Assembly (NCBI RefSeq): GCF_000308475.2
Contig: NZ_BAFT02000099.1
Span: forward strand, 1 to 64,000
DNA length: 64,000 nucleotides
Source: Nocardia brasiliensis NBRC 14402
GTDB lineage: Bacteria > Actinomycetota > Actinomycetes > Mycobacteriales > Mycobacteriaceae
Direction of reading: 5' to 3'
The position numbers were made by a program, and so were the translations under genes. The notes under the pieces were generated by a model. The model searched no databases, had not been told where the DNA came from, and saw only the letters and a program-made list of their open reading frames with translations. Of this stretch, positions 44,110 through 52,866 are shown in pieces; the first letter of the stretch is position 1, and every line of letters begins with the position of its first letter.

Positions 44110-45324
44110 TCACTGGCCGCCTGCGCCGACTAAGCCCTGCGCCCAGAGCGCGAACCGGTGCCAGGTGTCGGTGGCCCAGGTCAAGGCGTCGGTACCGGTG
44201 TTGGACGCGAGCAGCACGACGATCACCGCGACCAGCGCGGCGAGCACCACCAGCGCGACCCCGATGCCGGACACCCGGTTGCGGTACAGCGTGGCAACGG
44301 CTTTGGCGTCCATCAGCTTGGTGCCGAGCTTGAGCCGGGTCAGGAAGGTCGCCGGATTGCTCTCGCGCCGGCTGCGATCGAAGAAGTCGTCGAGCGTGGC
44401 GGCCGCGCCCGCGGTGACGATCAGCGCCGCACCGTGATGGTGGGCCAGCAGCAGCGCCAGGTCGGCGGGCGACCCCGAGGACGGGAACGTGGTGGCGCCG
44501 ATGCCGAGATCCTGGATCCGCTCGAGGCCCTTGGCATGACCGTCGGTGTCGGCGGGCAGGATCACCTCGGCGCCGCATTTCAAGGTGGCGGTGGTGATCT
44601 CGTCCGGATCGCCGACGACGAGGTCCGGCTTGTATCCCTGCTTCATGAGCGTGTCCGCGCCGCGGCCGACGCCGACCATGATCGGCACGTACTCCTTGAT
44701 GAACGGCTTGAGCCGCTTCAGATCCTCGGCGTGATCCGGCCCGTCGGCCACCACGACCACGTGCCGGTGCTTCATCGACAGTTCCAGTTCGGGCACGCCG
44801 ATGCCGTCGATGAGCAACGCGCTCTCGGTGCGGATGAACTCGATCGTGTTGCCCGCGAAGGCCTCCAGATGATCGGCCAGCCCGTTGCGCGCCTCGATCA
44901 TCCGCTCGGCGATATCGGCGTCGGTGAGCTCGATGCCCTCGACGAGCACCTCCGGCTCCTTCTTGGTGACCTTGTCGAGATAGACGACGCCACCGTCGAT
45001 CCGGACCTTGATGCCGTCCTTGATCTTGCTGAAGGCATCCGAACTCACCGTGTCCAGCAGCAGGATCCCGTTGGCCACCAGCACCTCGGGGCCGAGATTG
45101 GGATAGCGGCCGGAGATCGACGGCGAGGTGTTGATCACGGCGACCACCCCCGCCTCGACCAACCGGTCGGCGGTGAGCCGGTCCAGGTCCATCTCATCGA
45201 GCACGACGACATCGCCCGGCCCCACCCGTTTCAGCAGACGCCGGGTATTGCGGTCCACCCGGGCGATCCCGGTGCGGCCGGGCAGCGTTTCGGTGTTCCT
45301 CGACAACAACGCCAGCATCTTCAT
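44110..45324 (-). CDS. steA: Cytokinetic ring protein SteA
   Basis: A 404-residue protein matching Rv1697/SteA. A cytosolic domain (RTGIARVDRNTRRLLKRVGPGDV) contains a thiamine-pyrophosphokinase-like fold (HVVVVADGPDHAEDL, VGVGRGADTLMKQGYKPDLVVGDPDE split here across motifs). One C-terminal membrane helix follows (about residues 360-382, GIGVALVVLAALVAVIVVLL). In corynebacteria SteA localises to the septum and acts with SteB in cell separation. In mycobacteria recN is directly upstream; here 7.5 kb of other genes intervene. Confidence 0.9.
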   Translation of the reverse strand: MKMLALLSRNTETLPGRTGIARVDRNTRRLLKRVGPGDVVVLDEMDLDRLTADRLVEAGVVAVINTSPSISGRYPNLGPEVLVANGILLLDTVSSDAFSKIKDGIKVRIDGGVVYLDKVTKKEPEVLVEGIELTDADIAERMIEARNGLADHLEAFAGNTIEFIRTESALLIDGIGVPELELSMKHRHVVVVADGPDHAEDLKRLKPFIKEYVPIMVGVGRGADTLMKQGYKPDLVVGDPDEITTATLKCGAEVILPADTDGHAKGLERIQDLGIGATTFPSSGSPADLALLLAHHHGAALIVTAGAAATLDDFFDRSRRESNPATFLTRLKLGTKLMDAKAVATLYRNRVSGIGVALVVLAALVAVIVVLLASNTGTDALTWATDTWHRFALWAQGLVGAGGQ

Positions 45325-45696
45325 GGTTCCGATGCTGCCCGCTAACCCTCAACCTTTGGTGGAGGCGCGCCGTATCACCTACCACATGGGTCACTGCTAA
45401 AACAGCGACTCGACCCACGACACGCGGAACTTCTGCCGGATCTGTTGTGGTCAGAGGCGAAAACGCCCCCTCGAACGGCCTGCGGGCCGTCACGCTCAGC
45501 CCGCGTGTGCCCTAGCTAACATTCGGCGCGTCTTGTGCGTCGGCAACCGTCCGGCATACCTTGACCCCATATTTCCATCTGGGATGGCTTTCGTCCGCGG
45601 CGCTGCGTACCGACAGAACTCCCACGGCATCTCCGACCGCAGACCGAGCGCGACACCCGCGCCGGACATCGGGTCGAATCGAAGGCGGTACGCACC
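45325..45696. other. Intergenic region, left edge of accessory insert
   Basis: No gene is seen. It carries the divergent promoters of steA and the secreted-protein gene. Frames in both directions are Arg-rich shadows without family features. No obvious att repeat or insertion-sequence end is visible. Confidence 0.5.
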
Positions 45697-46398
45697 GTGC
45701 ACAGATTGACGAGATTCCTTATCGTTTCGGCGAGTACGGCGGCGATCGGTGCCGCGTCGACCCTCACCGCCCACGCCGATCCACGGATCCCCAGCATTCG
45801 ATACACCGCGCAGGCGGTCGGTGACGCCGTCATACTGACGACCGATTCCGGATCGCTCGACACCGCGGGTGACCAACTGGAGATCCGGGACGACGCGGGC
45901 GTCCTGCGGGCGGCCTTCCCGCTCGGCTACTACCAGGACAATCGGCGCTGGCCCATCGCCGCGCGCGTCGACGGCACCACCGCGACCCTGACCCCGAGCC
46001 GAGACCCGGCCACCGCGACACCCGCGCCCGGCGTCACCGATCCGCTGCGCGAGGTCGCCCTCGACCCCGAATCTCCCGAGTTCACCAAGGCTTTGGAGAA
46101 CTTCACCGCCGTCGTCGGCGTGGGCACCGCGCTGGGCACCCTCATCGGGACCGTTGTCGGCGCAGGCCTCGGCTGCGTGGTCGGCGGAGCACTGGTGGGC
46201 GGCGCGGCGACCATCCCGACCATCGGTGTGCTGACCATTCCCGGATTCCTCGGCGGGTGCCTGGTGACCGCCATCCCCGTCGCCGCCATCGGCGGCGTCA
46301 TCGGCACCATCGGCTTCGGCATCCCCGCGGTCGTCATCGGCGGCTTCCTGCTCGGCGACGCGCTGTCCAAGCAGAATGCGGCCCCGCCGAAACCCTGA
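45697..46398 (+). CDS. Secreted protein with glycine-zipper hydrophobic tail
   Basis: A 233-residue protein. A Sec signal peptide (RFLIVSASTAAIGAASTLTAHA) is probably cut near residue 28. A beta-rich domain follows (about 30-110, VILTTDSGSLDTAGDQLEIRD), then a long Gly/Ala/Val/Ile stretch (about 140-225) with repeated GxxxG spacing, such as GTLIGTVVGAGLGCVVGG. Such stretches can form membrane-inserting helical hairpins. Two Cys residues in it may pair. It resembles a family of uncharacterised Nocardia secreted proteins; its function is unknown. It starts at GTG. Confidence 0.7.
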   Translation: MHRLTRFLIVSASTAAIGAASTLTAHADPRIPSIRYTAQAVGDAVILTTDSGSLDTAGDQLEIRDDAGVLRAAFPLGYYQDNRRWPIAARVDGTTATLTPSRDPATATPAPGVTDPLREVALDPESPEFTKALENFTAVVGVGTALGTLIGTVVGAGLGCVVGGALVGGAATIPTIGVLTIPGFLGGCLVTAIPVAAIGGVIGTIGFGIPAVVIGGFLLGDALSKQNAAPPKP

Positions 46399-46677
46399 CC
46401 CGCGAATCACCCGAGCATTCAAGGCATTACGGACAATCACCCGCCCAAACTGTGTCTACCGTCACAGGAAGCAAACTATTTCGCGCGTCTAACTAGCGAG
46501 GTCGCTACCGTTTCGTTACCGTCGGCCGACATCGACGACCGCTCGACGTGACGCAGCAAAGGACACCGGCTGGATGCGCTTCGAAACAACCGCGAATATC
46601 GGTGCGGCACACCGAATACCAGACGTTTCTCGCATACCGGCGCGTTCTGGACAATCCAGACAAATGCGGTCGATGCG

Positions 46678-48228
46678 ATGAGCGGCTACGGTCCGCGGGG
46701 TTTCGAGCAGCGCAACACCTTCCGGCTGCGCAACCCGGACGATATCCAGCAAGGATTCAGCTATCCATTGCGCCGGGACGAACCCTGGATGGCTCGGGAA
46801 GACCACCGGCCCACGGCCGACCGGTGGCCCACCACCGAGGACCGCTGGTCCGGCGACAACGATCGGTGGGCCGCCCCCGAGGACCCGCGACTCACCGCAG
46901 CGCCGTGGTCCACCGAAAACCGCTGGCTCGAAAACCATTGGCCGCCCGCCGACGAGCAGTGGGCCGAGGACTGGCCGACGGCGACCGACGAGCCGCACAG
47001 CGATCCGACACCCACCGATCAATGGACGTGGGCGAACGACCGCTGGCAGTCCCCGAACGAACCGTGGGCGGCACCCGGCGCGCGAGTCCCGGACGATCGC
47101 TCCCGGGCGAGCCGACGCGAGGACCGATCCGACACCAGCCGCGCGTCTCGAAACCGCGTCGACCGCAGCGGGGGTGACCGCAGCGGTGCGTCCACACCCG
47201 ACAACACACTTCAGGGCAAGTACACGGACGGCGACACCGGCGCACGCGCTGGGGCCGCACGCGCTGGGGCCAGCGCAATCTCCGACATACAACCTGGCCG
47301 GAGATCGCGCGGCACCACGCATCGGGCCGAGCGCACCGTCGTTGCCCAGGGTCTCGGCATTGATCGCGATTCAGCCGCCTACATCGGAAGGGGCCAGTCC
47401 GACGTAGGCGGCAACGGCTTGACCCGGGGTGCTGAGATCGTGCTGGGGGCGCAGCGGCGCGACCAGACGATGACGCCCGGTGCTGCCGAACCGCGCAAGC
47501 GTCGAGGTGGGCGGCATCGGATGCCTCCGCCGCCGACGGCGCTGAAGGGGCGGGCGGCGATCGTCGCCGTGGCCGCGGGCGCGATCGTGGCGGCGGGGCA
47601 GAATCTCGAGACCGGGAGCGCCAAGGCGCCCGCACAGTCGGTAGCGCCGATGGCGCTGGGGCAACCGCAGGCGGTGGAGGTGGCGGCCGCAGGTGCGGCG
47701 CCGAACAGCACGGATCCAGGTTTGCTCGCGGAAGGTCCGGCCACGCTCGGCCAGTTCGCCGACATGCTGCAGAACGGCAGCAAGGTCGCGGACGAGATCG
47801 CCGCCGACGTCCAGGCCAAACTTCGTCCCCTGTTCGTCAAGTTCACTTCCGGCACCTTCACCTCCGGCTACGGAATGCGCTGGGGCACCCTGCATCCCGG
47901 CGTCGACGTGGCCGCGCCGATCGGCACCCCGATCGTCGCGGTGGAGGACGGCACCGTGATCAGCGCGGGACCGGCCAGCGGCTTCGGCATGTGGGTGCGC
48001 GTACTCGGCGACGACGGCACCGTCACCGTGTACGGCCACATCAACACCGCGCTGGTCTCGGTGGGCCAGCACGTCACCGCGGGCGACGAGATCGCCACGG
48101 TCGGCAACCGCGGCGAGACCACCGGCCCGCACTGCCACTTCGAGGTCTGGCTGAACGGCACCGACCGCATCGACCCCCTCCCCTGGCTCGCCACCCGCGG
48201 CATCGGCCTCGGCCCCGAGCGCGACTGA
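46678..48228 (+). CDS. M23 metallopeptidase with Trp-rich N-terminal region
   Basis: A 516-residue protein. Residues 1-140 are polar and unusually rich in Trp (DRWPTTEDRW, NRWLENHW, ANDRW), in spaced DRW/NRW repeats. A basic Arg-rich linker leads to one hydrophobic segment (about 290-310, GRAAIVAVAAGAIVAAG). The C-terminal 140 residues are an M23/LytM peptidase with HPGVDVAAPIGTP and GPHCHFEVWLNG, giving the zinc ligands His-x3-Asp and His-x-His. The peptidase probably faces the wall and cuts peptidoglycan cross-links, while the Trp-rich arm stays cytosolic. That topology is inferred from the single helix. Confidence 0.85.
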   Translation: MSGYGPRGFEQRNTFRLRNPDDIQQGFSYPLRRDEPWMAREDHRPTADRWPTTEDRWSGDNDRWAAPEDPRLTAAPWSTENRWLENHWPPADEQWAEDWPTATDEPHSDPTPTDQWTWANDRWQSPNEPWAAPGARVPDDRSRASRREDRSDTSRASRNRVDRSGGDRSGASTPDNTLQGKYTDGDTGARAGAARAGASAISDIQPGRRSRGTTHRAERTVVAQGLGIDRDSAAYIGRGQSDVGGNGLTRGAEIVLGAQRRDQTMTPGAAEPRKRRGGRHRMPPPPTALKGRAAIVAVAAGAIVAAGQNLETGSAKAPAQSVAPMALGQPQAVEVAAAGAAPNSTDPGLLAEGPATLGQFADMLQNGSKVADEIAADVQAKLRPLFVKFTSGTFTSGYGMRWGTLHPGVDVAAPIGTPIVAVEDGTVISAGPASGFGMWVRVLGDDGTVTVYGHINTALVSVGQHVTAGDEIATVGNRGETTGPHCHFEVWLNGTDRIDPLPWLATRGIGLGPERD

Positions 48229-48305
48229 CCCTTCCAATCAGCGCAACTGGACCCCGCTGAAATACCGAGACCGGAATCACCGCAGTTCAGCCCGCCTTCA
48301 CTATT

Positions 48306-48323
48306 TACGACCGATCGGTCGTA
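48306..48323. promoter_or_regulatory. 18-bp perfect palindrome, TetR-type operator
   Basis: TACGACCGATCGGTCGTA is perfectly self-complementary. It sits just before the VOC gene and overlaps its probable -10 region (TACTAT, 48322-48327). Symmetric GACC-N4-GGTC sites are typical of TetR-family repressors. No TetR gene is encoded in this window, so the repressor would act from elsewhere. Confidence 0.65.
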
Positions 48324-48339
48324 CTATATCGTGACAGTC

Positions 48340-48840
48340 ATGCCTACTATGCTCCCGAGCTACCACGTGGGGATCGTCGTCACCGATCTCCGACAGGCCA
48401 TGGCCGAGCTGAGCAAGATCGGCTTCGAATGGCACGCCCCCATCCGCAACGACAGTGATGTGCTCATCGACAACGCACCGGTCAACATCAGGCCGTGGAT
48501 GACCTACTCGAAACAAGGTCCGCCCTATATCGAGCTGCTCGAGCAGATGCCGGGCACGATCTGGGCGGAACCAGGTCTGCATCACCTCGGCGTCTGGACA
48601 GACGATGTCGCCGCGGAATCCGAACGACTCACCGATGCGGGCATTCCCCTGCTCAGCACCCAGCACGACAATCAGACCGGCGCGCCCGCCCGCTATCACC
48701 GAACCGCGGACGGCGTGCGGTTCGAACTGATGGATATCGGACGGGTCGGTCCAGGCTTGGCGACCTATCTGAGCGGCGCCGCCGACAACTACCTCAACGG
48801 CCTCGCCGATGACTACTTCGACTCGGTCGCCGGACGCTGA
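48340..48840 (+). CDS. VOC/glyoxalase-fold protein
   Basis: A 166-residue protein of the vicinal-oxygen-chelate fold. It has two beta-alpha-beta-beta-beta halves (SYHVGIVVTDLRQAMAELSKIG and GLHHLGVWTDDVAAESERLTDAGI). The His in the first strand, the paired His in LHHLGVW and Glu in ELMDIGR are candidate metal ligands. It resembles the methylmalonyl-CoA epimerase/glyoxalase group, but substrate and reaction are unassigned. A GTG at 48331 is an alternative start. No Shine-Dalgarno is seen, so a very short leader is likely. Confidence 0.75.
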   Translation: MPTMLPSYHVGIVVTDLRQAMAELSKIGFEWHAPIRNDSDVLIDNAPVNIRPWMTYSKQGPPYIELLEQMPGTIWAEPGLHHLGVWTDDVAAESERLTDAGIPLLSTQHDNQTGAPARYHRTADGVRFELMDIGRVGPGLATYLSGAADNYLNGLADDYFDSVAGR

Positions 48841-48876
48841 GGGCGCTGCGGCACAAGCGGCTTCGTATCCGGCGGC

Positions 48877-50274
48877 TTACTCTCCGCGCGCAGGCCGATT
48901 AGGCATCAGGACCCCGGCGACGAGACAGGCTGCGGCGAGGCAGATACCGCAGGCGGCGAAGGCGGTGCCGTAGCCCGCGCTCGAGGCGATCGCGCTCAAT
49001 GCCGCGAGCCCGACCGCGCCGCTGGTCTGGCGCACCGTGTTCAGCACACCGGCGGCCAGGCCGTTACGTTCCGGCGGCACGCCGTCGGTCGCGGCGACGG
49101 TGAGCGGGGTGAACGCGGCGGCCGTGCCGTAGCCGAAGACCATGCCCGACACCAGGACCGACCAGAAGTACGCGGCGCCGAGCGCGATCCCGAGCGCGGT
49201 GCCGAGAAAGCCCAGCCCGCCGATCGCACAGCACAGCATGGCCGCCCGGCGCGCGCCGAATCGCACGGTGAGCCAACCCGCGGAACGGGAACCGACGACC
49301 ATCGCGATACCCGAAGGGAGATAACCGATCCCGGCCAGGAACGGCGAATACCCGTACACGTCTTGCATGTACAGCGACAGCAGGATGGGACTGCCGAGGA
49401 AGCCGACGCCGAGCAGGAAGATCACGATGTTGGCGCTGGTCACCGAGCGCAACCGGAAGATGGTCAGCGGCAGCAACGGCTCGGCCGACCAAAACGCCTG
49501 GTGCACCGCGAAAACGGCGAGCAAAGCCGCGCCGCCGAGCACCGCGACGAGCACTCCCGGATCGGTCCAGCCCGCGGCCGCCGACCGCATGATGGCCAGC
49601 ACGACGCCGGTGATGCCCGCGGTGACCAGCACCGCGCCGACCACATCGAGCCGCGGCCGCGCGACGGCCGTCACCTGACGCGGCAGCACCACGAATGCGC
49701 CGATCATCCCGACGACCCCCACCGGGGCCAGGACGAAGAAGACCCAACGCCACCCGGCCAATTCGGTGAGCAACCCGCCGAGCACGGGTCCCGCCGCGGC
49801 ACCCGCCGCCGCGACCGCACTCCAGATGGCGAGCGCCCGGGCCCGCCCGGCCGGTTCGAGAAATGTCGTGGTCAGCATCGACAGCGTCACCGGCATCAGC
49901 AGCGCACCCCCGAACCCCTGCACCGCACGGGCGGCCAGCAGGAAACCCGGCGTGTCGGCGAACCCGGCCGCGACCCTGGCGACGGTGAATATCCCCAACC
50001 CTGCCAACAGGATTCGGCGACGGCCGAACACGTCCGCACAGCGCCCGCCGAACAGCAGGCAGCCCGCGAAGGCCAGGGTGTAGGCGTTCACCGCCCACGG
50101 CAGCGCCGCGGGCGTGAAGCCGAGGTCGGCGCGCAGGTCGGGCAGCGTGATCGAGACGATGGTGGCGTCCATGACCACGCTGAACGAACCGAGGCAGGCC
50201 AGCGCCCACACCAGAACCTGCTGCCGCGTGGGCTTCTCGGCGCGCACGGCCGCACCGACGCTCACTGCTCCCAC
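48877..50274 (-). CDS. DHA2-type MFS drug exporter
   Basis: A 465-residue transporter with about 14 hydrophobic segments. TM1 has the DHA signature VVMDATIVSITLPDLRADLG, motif A reads GGRCADVFGRRRILLAG and the antiporter motif AAAGPVLGGLLTELAGWRWV. It probably expels a drug or metabolite by proton exchange. It has no C-terminal extension, unlike the exporter at 7.9-10.5 kb. A GTG at 50265 overlapping the upstream stop (GTGA) is an alternative start. It is the third gene of the amidase operon, so the MerR-type promoter may drive it. Confidence 0.88.
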   Translation of the reverse strand: MGAVSVGAAVRAEKPTRQQVLVWALACLGSFSVVMDATIVSITLPDLRADLGFTPAALPWAVNAYTLAFAGCLLFGGRCADVFGRRRILLAGLGIFTVARVAAGFADTPGFLLAARAVQGFGGALLMPVTLSMLTTTFLEPAGRARALAIWSAVAAAGAAAGPVLGGLLTELAGWRWVFFVLAPVGVVGMIGAFVVLPRQVTAVARPRLDVVGAVLVTAGITGVVLAIMRSAAAGWTDPGVLVAVLGGAALLAVFAVHQAFWSAEPLLPLTIFRLRSVTSANIVIFLLGVGFLGSPILLSLYMQDVYGYSPFLAGIGYLPSGIAMVVGSRSAGWLTVRFGARRAAMLCCAIGGLGFLGTALGIALGAAYFWSVLVSGMVFGYGTAAAFTPLTVAATDGVPPERNGLAAGVLNTVRQTSGAVGLAALSAIASSAGYGTAFAACGICLAAACLVAGVLMPNRPARGE

Positions 50275-50456
50275 CCCGGTTCACCGGGCCGCGCGTCGAA
50301 TCGAGTTGCGGGAACCGCGTATCGAGCCTCGGGTATCGCGTAGAGCGCGTCGACCGCGGCACGGAGGTCCGGATACTTCACCGCATGACCGCTGACCTCC
50401 GCCGGGTGCGCGGGCAAACCGGCTGCGGCGAGCAGTGTTTCGACGAGGTCGCTCAT
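50262..50456 (-). CDS. AtzG/GatC-like small amidase partner
   Basis: A 64-residue protein whose N-terminal helix and loop (LVETLLAAAGLPAHPAEV) and C-terminal extended tail (PEARYAVPATRFDA) resemble the small subunits that accompany amidases of the GatA/AtzE type (DUF4089/AtzG and GatC). In those systems the small protein wraps around and stabilises the amidase. ATG 50456 overlaps the amidase stop (ATGA), giving equal-level synthesis. Similarity is judged by eye, so the family assignment is tentative. Confidence 0.55.
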   Translation of the reverse strand: MSDLVETLLAAAGLPAHPAEVSGHAVKYPDLRAAVDALYAIPEARYAVPATRFDARPGEPGWEQ

Positions 50457-51862
50457 GCCGCCGCCGTCCAGGTCGGCGGCAACTGCCGGTGCCATCCGGT
50501 GTCCTGCTGGAACGCCTCGCCGACCCGCAGGATCATGGCCTCACCGAAGGCCGGACCGGCGATCTGACAGGACAGCGGCAGGCCGTCGGCGCCGAAGCCG
50601 ATGGGCACGGCCAGCACCGGATTTCCGAGGGCGTTCCAGTACGGAGTGTGGATCCTCCGGAACAGCGCGGCATCGTCCTGATGCCCTGCCGCATCGGCCA
50701 ATTGGTCCAAGCGCGGCGCGGTGACCGAGGCCGTCGGGCACACCACCGCGTCGACCTGTTCGAACAGCGCACCGATCGCGCCCTGCGCGACCCGCCGGAC
50801 CCGTTGCGCCTGAACGTAATCCGCGCCCGATAGCAACGCACCTTGGGCGAGCAGGCCGCGGGCGGCGACGAAATAGTCGTCCCAGCTGCGGGTCAGGTCG
50901 TTGCGGTGGTACGCCAGGCCCTCCGAGACCGCACTGACGATCGCGGCGGTGGTGGCTTCCCGGTAGAACGGCAGCGTGATCTCGGTCGTCTGGGCACCCC
51001 GCGCACCCAGAACCGCTATCGCACGGTCGAATACGGCCGGTAGCTCAGGGTCGCCGCCCTCGGCGAGATCGCGAACCACGCCGATCCGCACACCGCTCAG
51101 GTCGGTCTGCTGCGGCCCGACGGTGAAGACCGTGTCCACCACGGGATGCGTGCTGTCCGGGTCGCTCGGGTGCGGACCGGCGAGCACCGCGAGCAGAGCC
51201 GCGCAGTCGGCCGCGGTACGAGCCAGCGGGCCCACCCGGTCCAGGCTGTAACCCAGTGGCACACAACCGGATTTCGGCACCCGCCCGAAGGTCGGCAGCA
51301 ATCCGGTCACCCCGCAGAACGCGGCGGGCATGCGGATGCTGCCCGCGGTGTCGGAGCCGAGCCCGGCCGGAAACAGGCCCGCGGCGATCCCGTTCGCCGT
51401 GCCGGAGCTGGAACCGCCGGCCCAGCGGTCGACCCGCCACGGATTGCGCGGCAGCGGGAACGGCTTGCCGGAATCCGGTATGCCGCAGGCGAACTCCATC
51501 GTCGTGGTCTTGCCGGTGATGATCGCACCGGCCGCCTTCAGCCGGGCCACGACCGGTGCGTCCCGTCCCGCGCCCCACGCCTGATCGTGCACCAGACTCT
51601 GTGCGGTGGTCGGGCCTTCGGCCACGGCCATGGTGTCCTTCACCGCGACCGGAATGCCGTGCAGTGGGCCGCGGGCGAGCCCGGCCGCGCGCTCGGCGTC
51701 GGCCTGCCACGCCTGCTCCATGGCGGTTTCGTCGAAACGGGTGAGATAGACCCCGAGTTCGGTGTCGTGCCGGTCGGCGAGCGCGATCGCGGACTCGATC
51801 AGCGCGGCGCTCGTCGTTTCGCCCGCGCGCAGTGCGCGGGCGGCCTCGGCAATGGAATACAT
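50453..51862 (-). CDS. Amidase-signature family hydrolase
   Basis: A 469-residue amidase of the Ser-cisSer-Lys type. Lys75 sits in IPVAVKDT, the cis-Ser region is GGSSSGTANG (about 149-158) and the nucleophile is Ser175 in GSDTAGSIRMPA. In that last motif Ala replaces a common Gly. It cleaves a carboxamide; the substrate is unknown. It is the first gene of an operon with the small partner and an exporter, and diverges from a MerR regulator across a promoter with 19-base spacing. A role in detoxifying or salvaging an amide compound fits the context. Confidence 0.88.
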   Translation of the reverse strand: MYSIAEAARALRAGETTSAALIESAIALADRHDTELGVYLTRFDETAMEQAWQADAERAAGLARGPLHGIPVAVKDTMAVAEGPTTAQSLVHDQAWGAGRDAPVVARLKAAGAIITGKTTTMEFACGIPDSGKPFPLPRNPWRVDRWAGGSSSGTANGIAAGLFPAGLGSDTAGSIRMPAAFCGVTGLLPTFGRVPKSGCVPLGYSLDRVGPLARTAADCAALLAVLAGPHPSDPDSTHPVVDTVFTVGPQQTDLSGVRIGVVRDLAEGGDPELPAVFDRAIAVLGARGAQTTEITLPFYREATTAAIVSAVSEGLAYHRNDLTRSWDDYFVAARGLLAQGALLSGADYVQAQRVRRVAQGAIGALFEQVDAVVCPTASVTAPRLDQLADAAGHQDDAALFRRIHTPYWNALGNPVLAVPIGFGADGLPLSCQIAGPAFGEAMILRVGEAFQQDTGWHRQLPPTWTAAA

Positions 51863-51899
51863 CGGCCGTCCCTTCGAAGTGATCCAGCAAGTTAGGGTT

Positions 51900-51930
51900 A
51901 CCTTGCCCGTTCAACCCGAGTTGAGGTCAA
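51900..51930 (-). promoter_or_regulatory. MerR-type promoter and operator of the amidase operon
   Basis: On the minus strand a TTGACC -35 box (51930-51925) is followed by a 19-base spacer and a CAAGGT -10 box (51905-51900). The spacer contains the dyad TCAAC-4-GTTGA (51911-51924). Over-long spacers with a central dyad are the hallmark of promoters that MerR-family proteins untwist to activate. The adjacent merR gene is the obvious partner. Confidence 0.65.
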
Positions 51931-51938
51931 CTAGAGAA

Positions 51939-52343
51939 ATGCCGGAGCTCACGGATATCTCCACCGTCGTCGACCACTTCGCGCTCCCCCTGTCGACGCT
52001 GCACTACTGGGAACGCCGCGGCCTGCTGACGCCGCATCGCCGCGGCGGCCGCCGCTACTACGACGACGATCAGCTCTATCGGATCGCGTTGATCAAGCAG
52101 TGGCGCACCACCGGATTGATGAGCCTCGACGAGATCGGCGAGCTGCTCACCGCGCGGGCCACCGATCCGGATTGGCGCACCACGGTCGACGCGCATATCG
52201 CCGCGATCAACCGGAACATGGCCGAACTCGAAACCGCGCGCGACTATCTGGACTATCTGCTCACCTGCCGATACGACGGTGAATTGGAGAACTGCCCCGC
52301 CTATCGCGCGACGGTCGCCCTACCGGACCGGCCTGGTCCATGA
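51939..52343 (+). CDS. MerR-family transcriptional regulator
   Basis: A 134-residue regulator. The winged helix-turn-helix fills residues about 4-70 (HFALPLSTLHYWERRGLLTP, then RYYDDDQLYRIALIKQWRTTGLMSLDEIGELL). An antiparallel dimerisation helix follows (about 75-120). The tail has one Cys pair separated by 11 residues (LLTCRYDGELENC), which could bind a metal or sense thiols, though no family cysteine pattern is clear. I chose ATG 51939, at the start of the domain. It diverges from the amidase operon and should act on the promoter between them. Confidence 0.85.
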   Translation: MPELTDISTVVDHFALPLSTLHYWERRGLLTPHRRGGRRYYDDDQLYRIALIKQWRTTGLMSLDEIGELLTARATDPDWRTTVDAHIAAINRNMAELETARDYLDYLLTCRYDGELENCPAYRATVALPDRPGP

Positions 52344-52446
52344 TGTGTGGCATGCGCTGTCTGTGACACCGAACACCCGGACTCCCGGCGGGTACCGGTG
52401 GTACCTATATGCTGCGGGTCACAGGTAACTCGAAGAGGAGACCCCC

Positions 52447-52866
52447 ATGGCCAGCACCACCGTCGACGCCGTCATCGCCGCCCCGCGCGAGGTCGTGTAC
52501 CGGCTCTTCGCCGATCGCGAGAGCGTCAGCCCGTACCTGCCGATCAACATCAAACTGACCAAGCCCGGACTGACCGAGCGCGAGGGCGTCGGCGCGCAGC
52601 ATCTGCTCGGCGTCGGGCCGCTCGGCGTCACCGAGGAGATCACCAAGCTGGTGCCGGGCGAGCGGATGGAATACAAGATCGTCAAGGGGGCGCCGGTGAA
52701 GCGCCACGTCGGCGTCATCACCTTCGCCGACGCCGACAAGGGCACCCTGGTGTCCTACACGATGGAATCCGAGCCGAGCCTGCCCGTCCCGGCGAAGGTG
52801 CTGGAGTTCGGGTTGAAGAACCTGATCGGCCAGTTCATCAAGGCCGCGCAGAAGGCCGCGCGCTAG
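52447..52866 (+). CDS. SRPBCC-family protein
   Basis: A 139-residue START-like protein, MASTTVDAVIAAPREVVYRL at the N-terminus with a final long amphipathic helix (VLEFGLKNLIGQFIKAAQKA). The hydrophobic ligand is unknown. GAGGAG lies about six bases before the ATG, a strong site. It follows merR by about 100 bases and converges on recN with only five bases between the stops. It forms the right edge of the accessory stretch between steA and recN. Confidence 0.75.
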   Translation: MASTTVDAVIAAPREVVYRLFADRESVSPYLPINIKLTKPGLTEREGVGAQHLLGVGPLGVTEEITKLVPGERMEYKIVKGAPVKRHVGVITFADADKGTLVSYTMESEPSLPVPAKVLEFGLKNLIGQFIKAAQKAAR

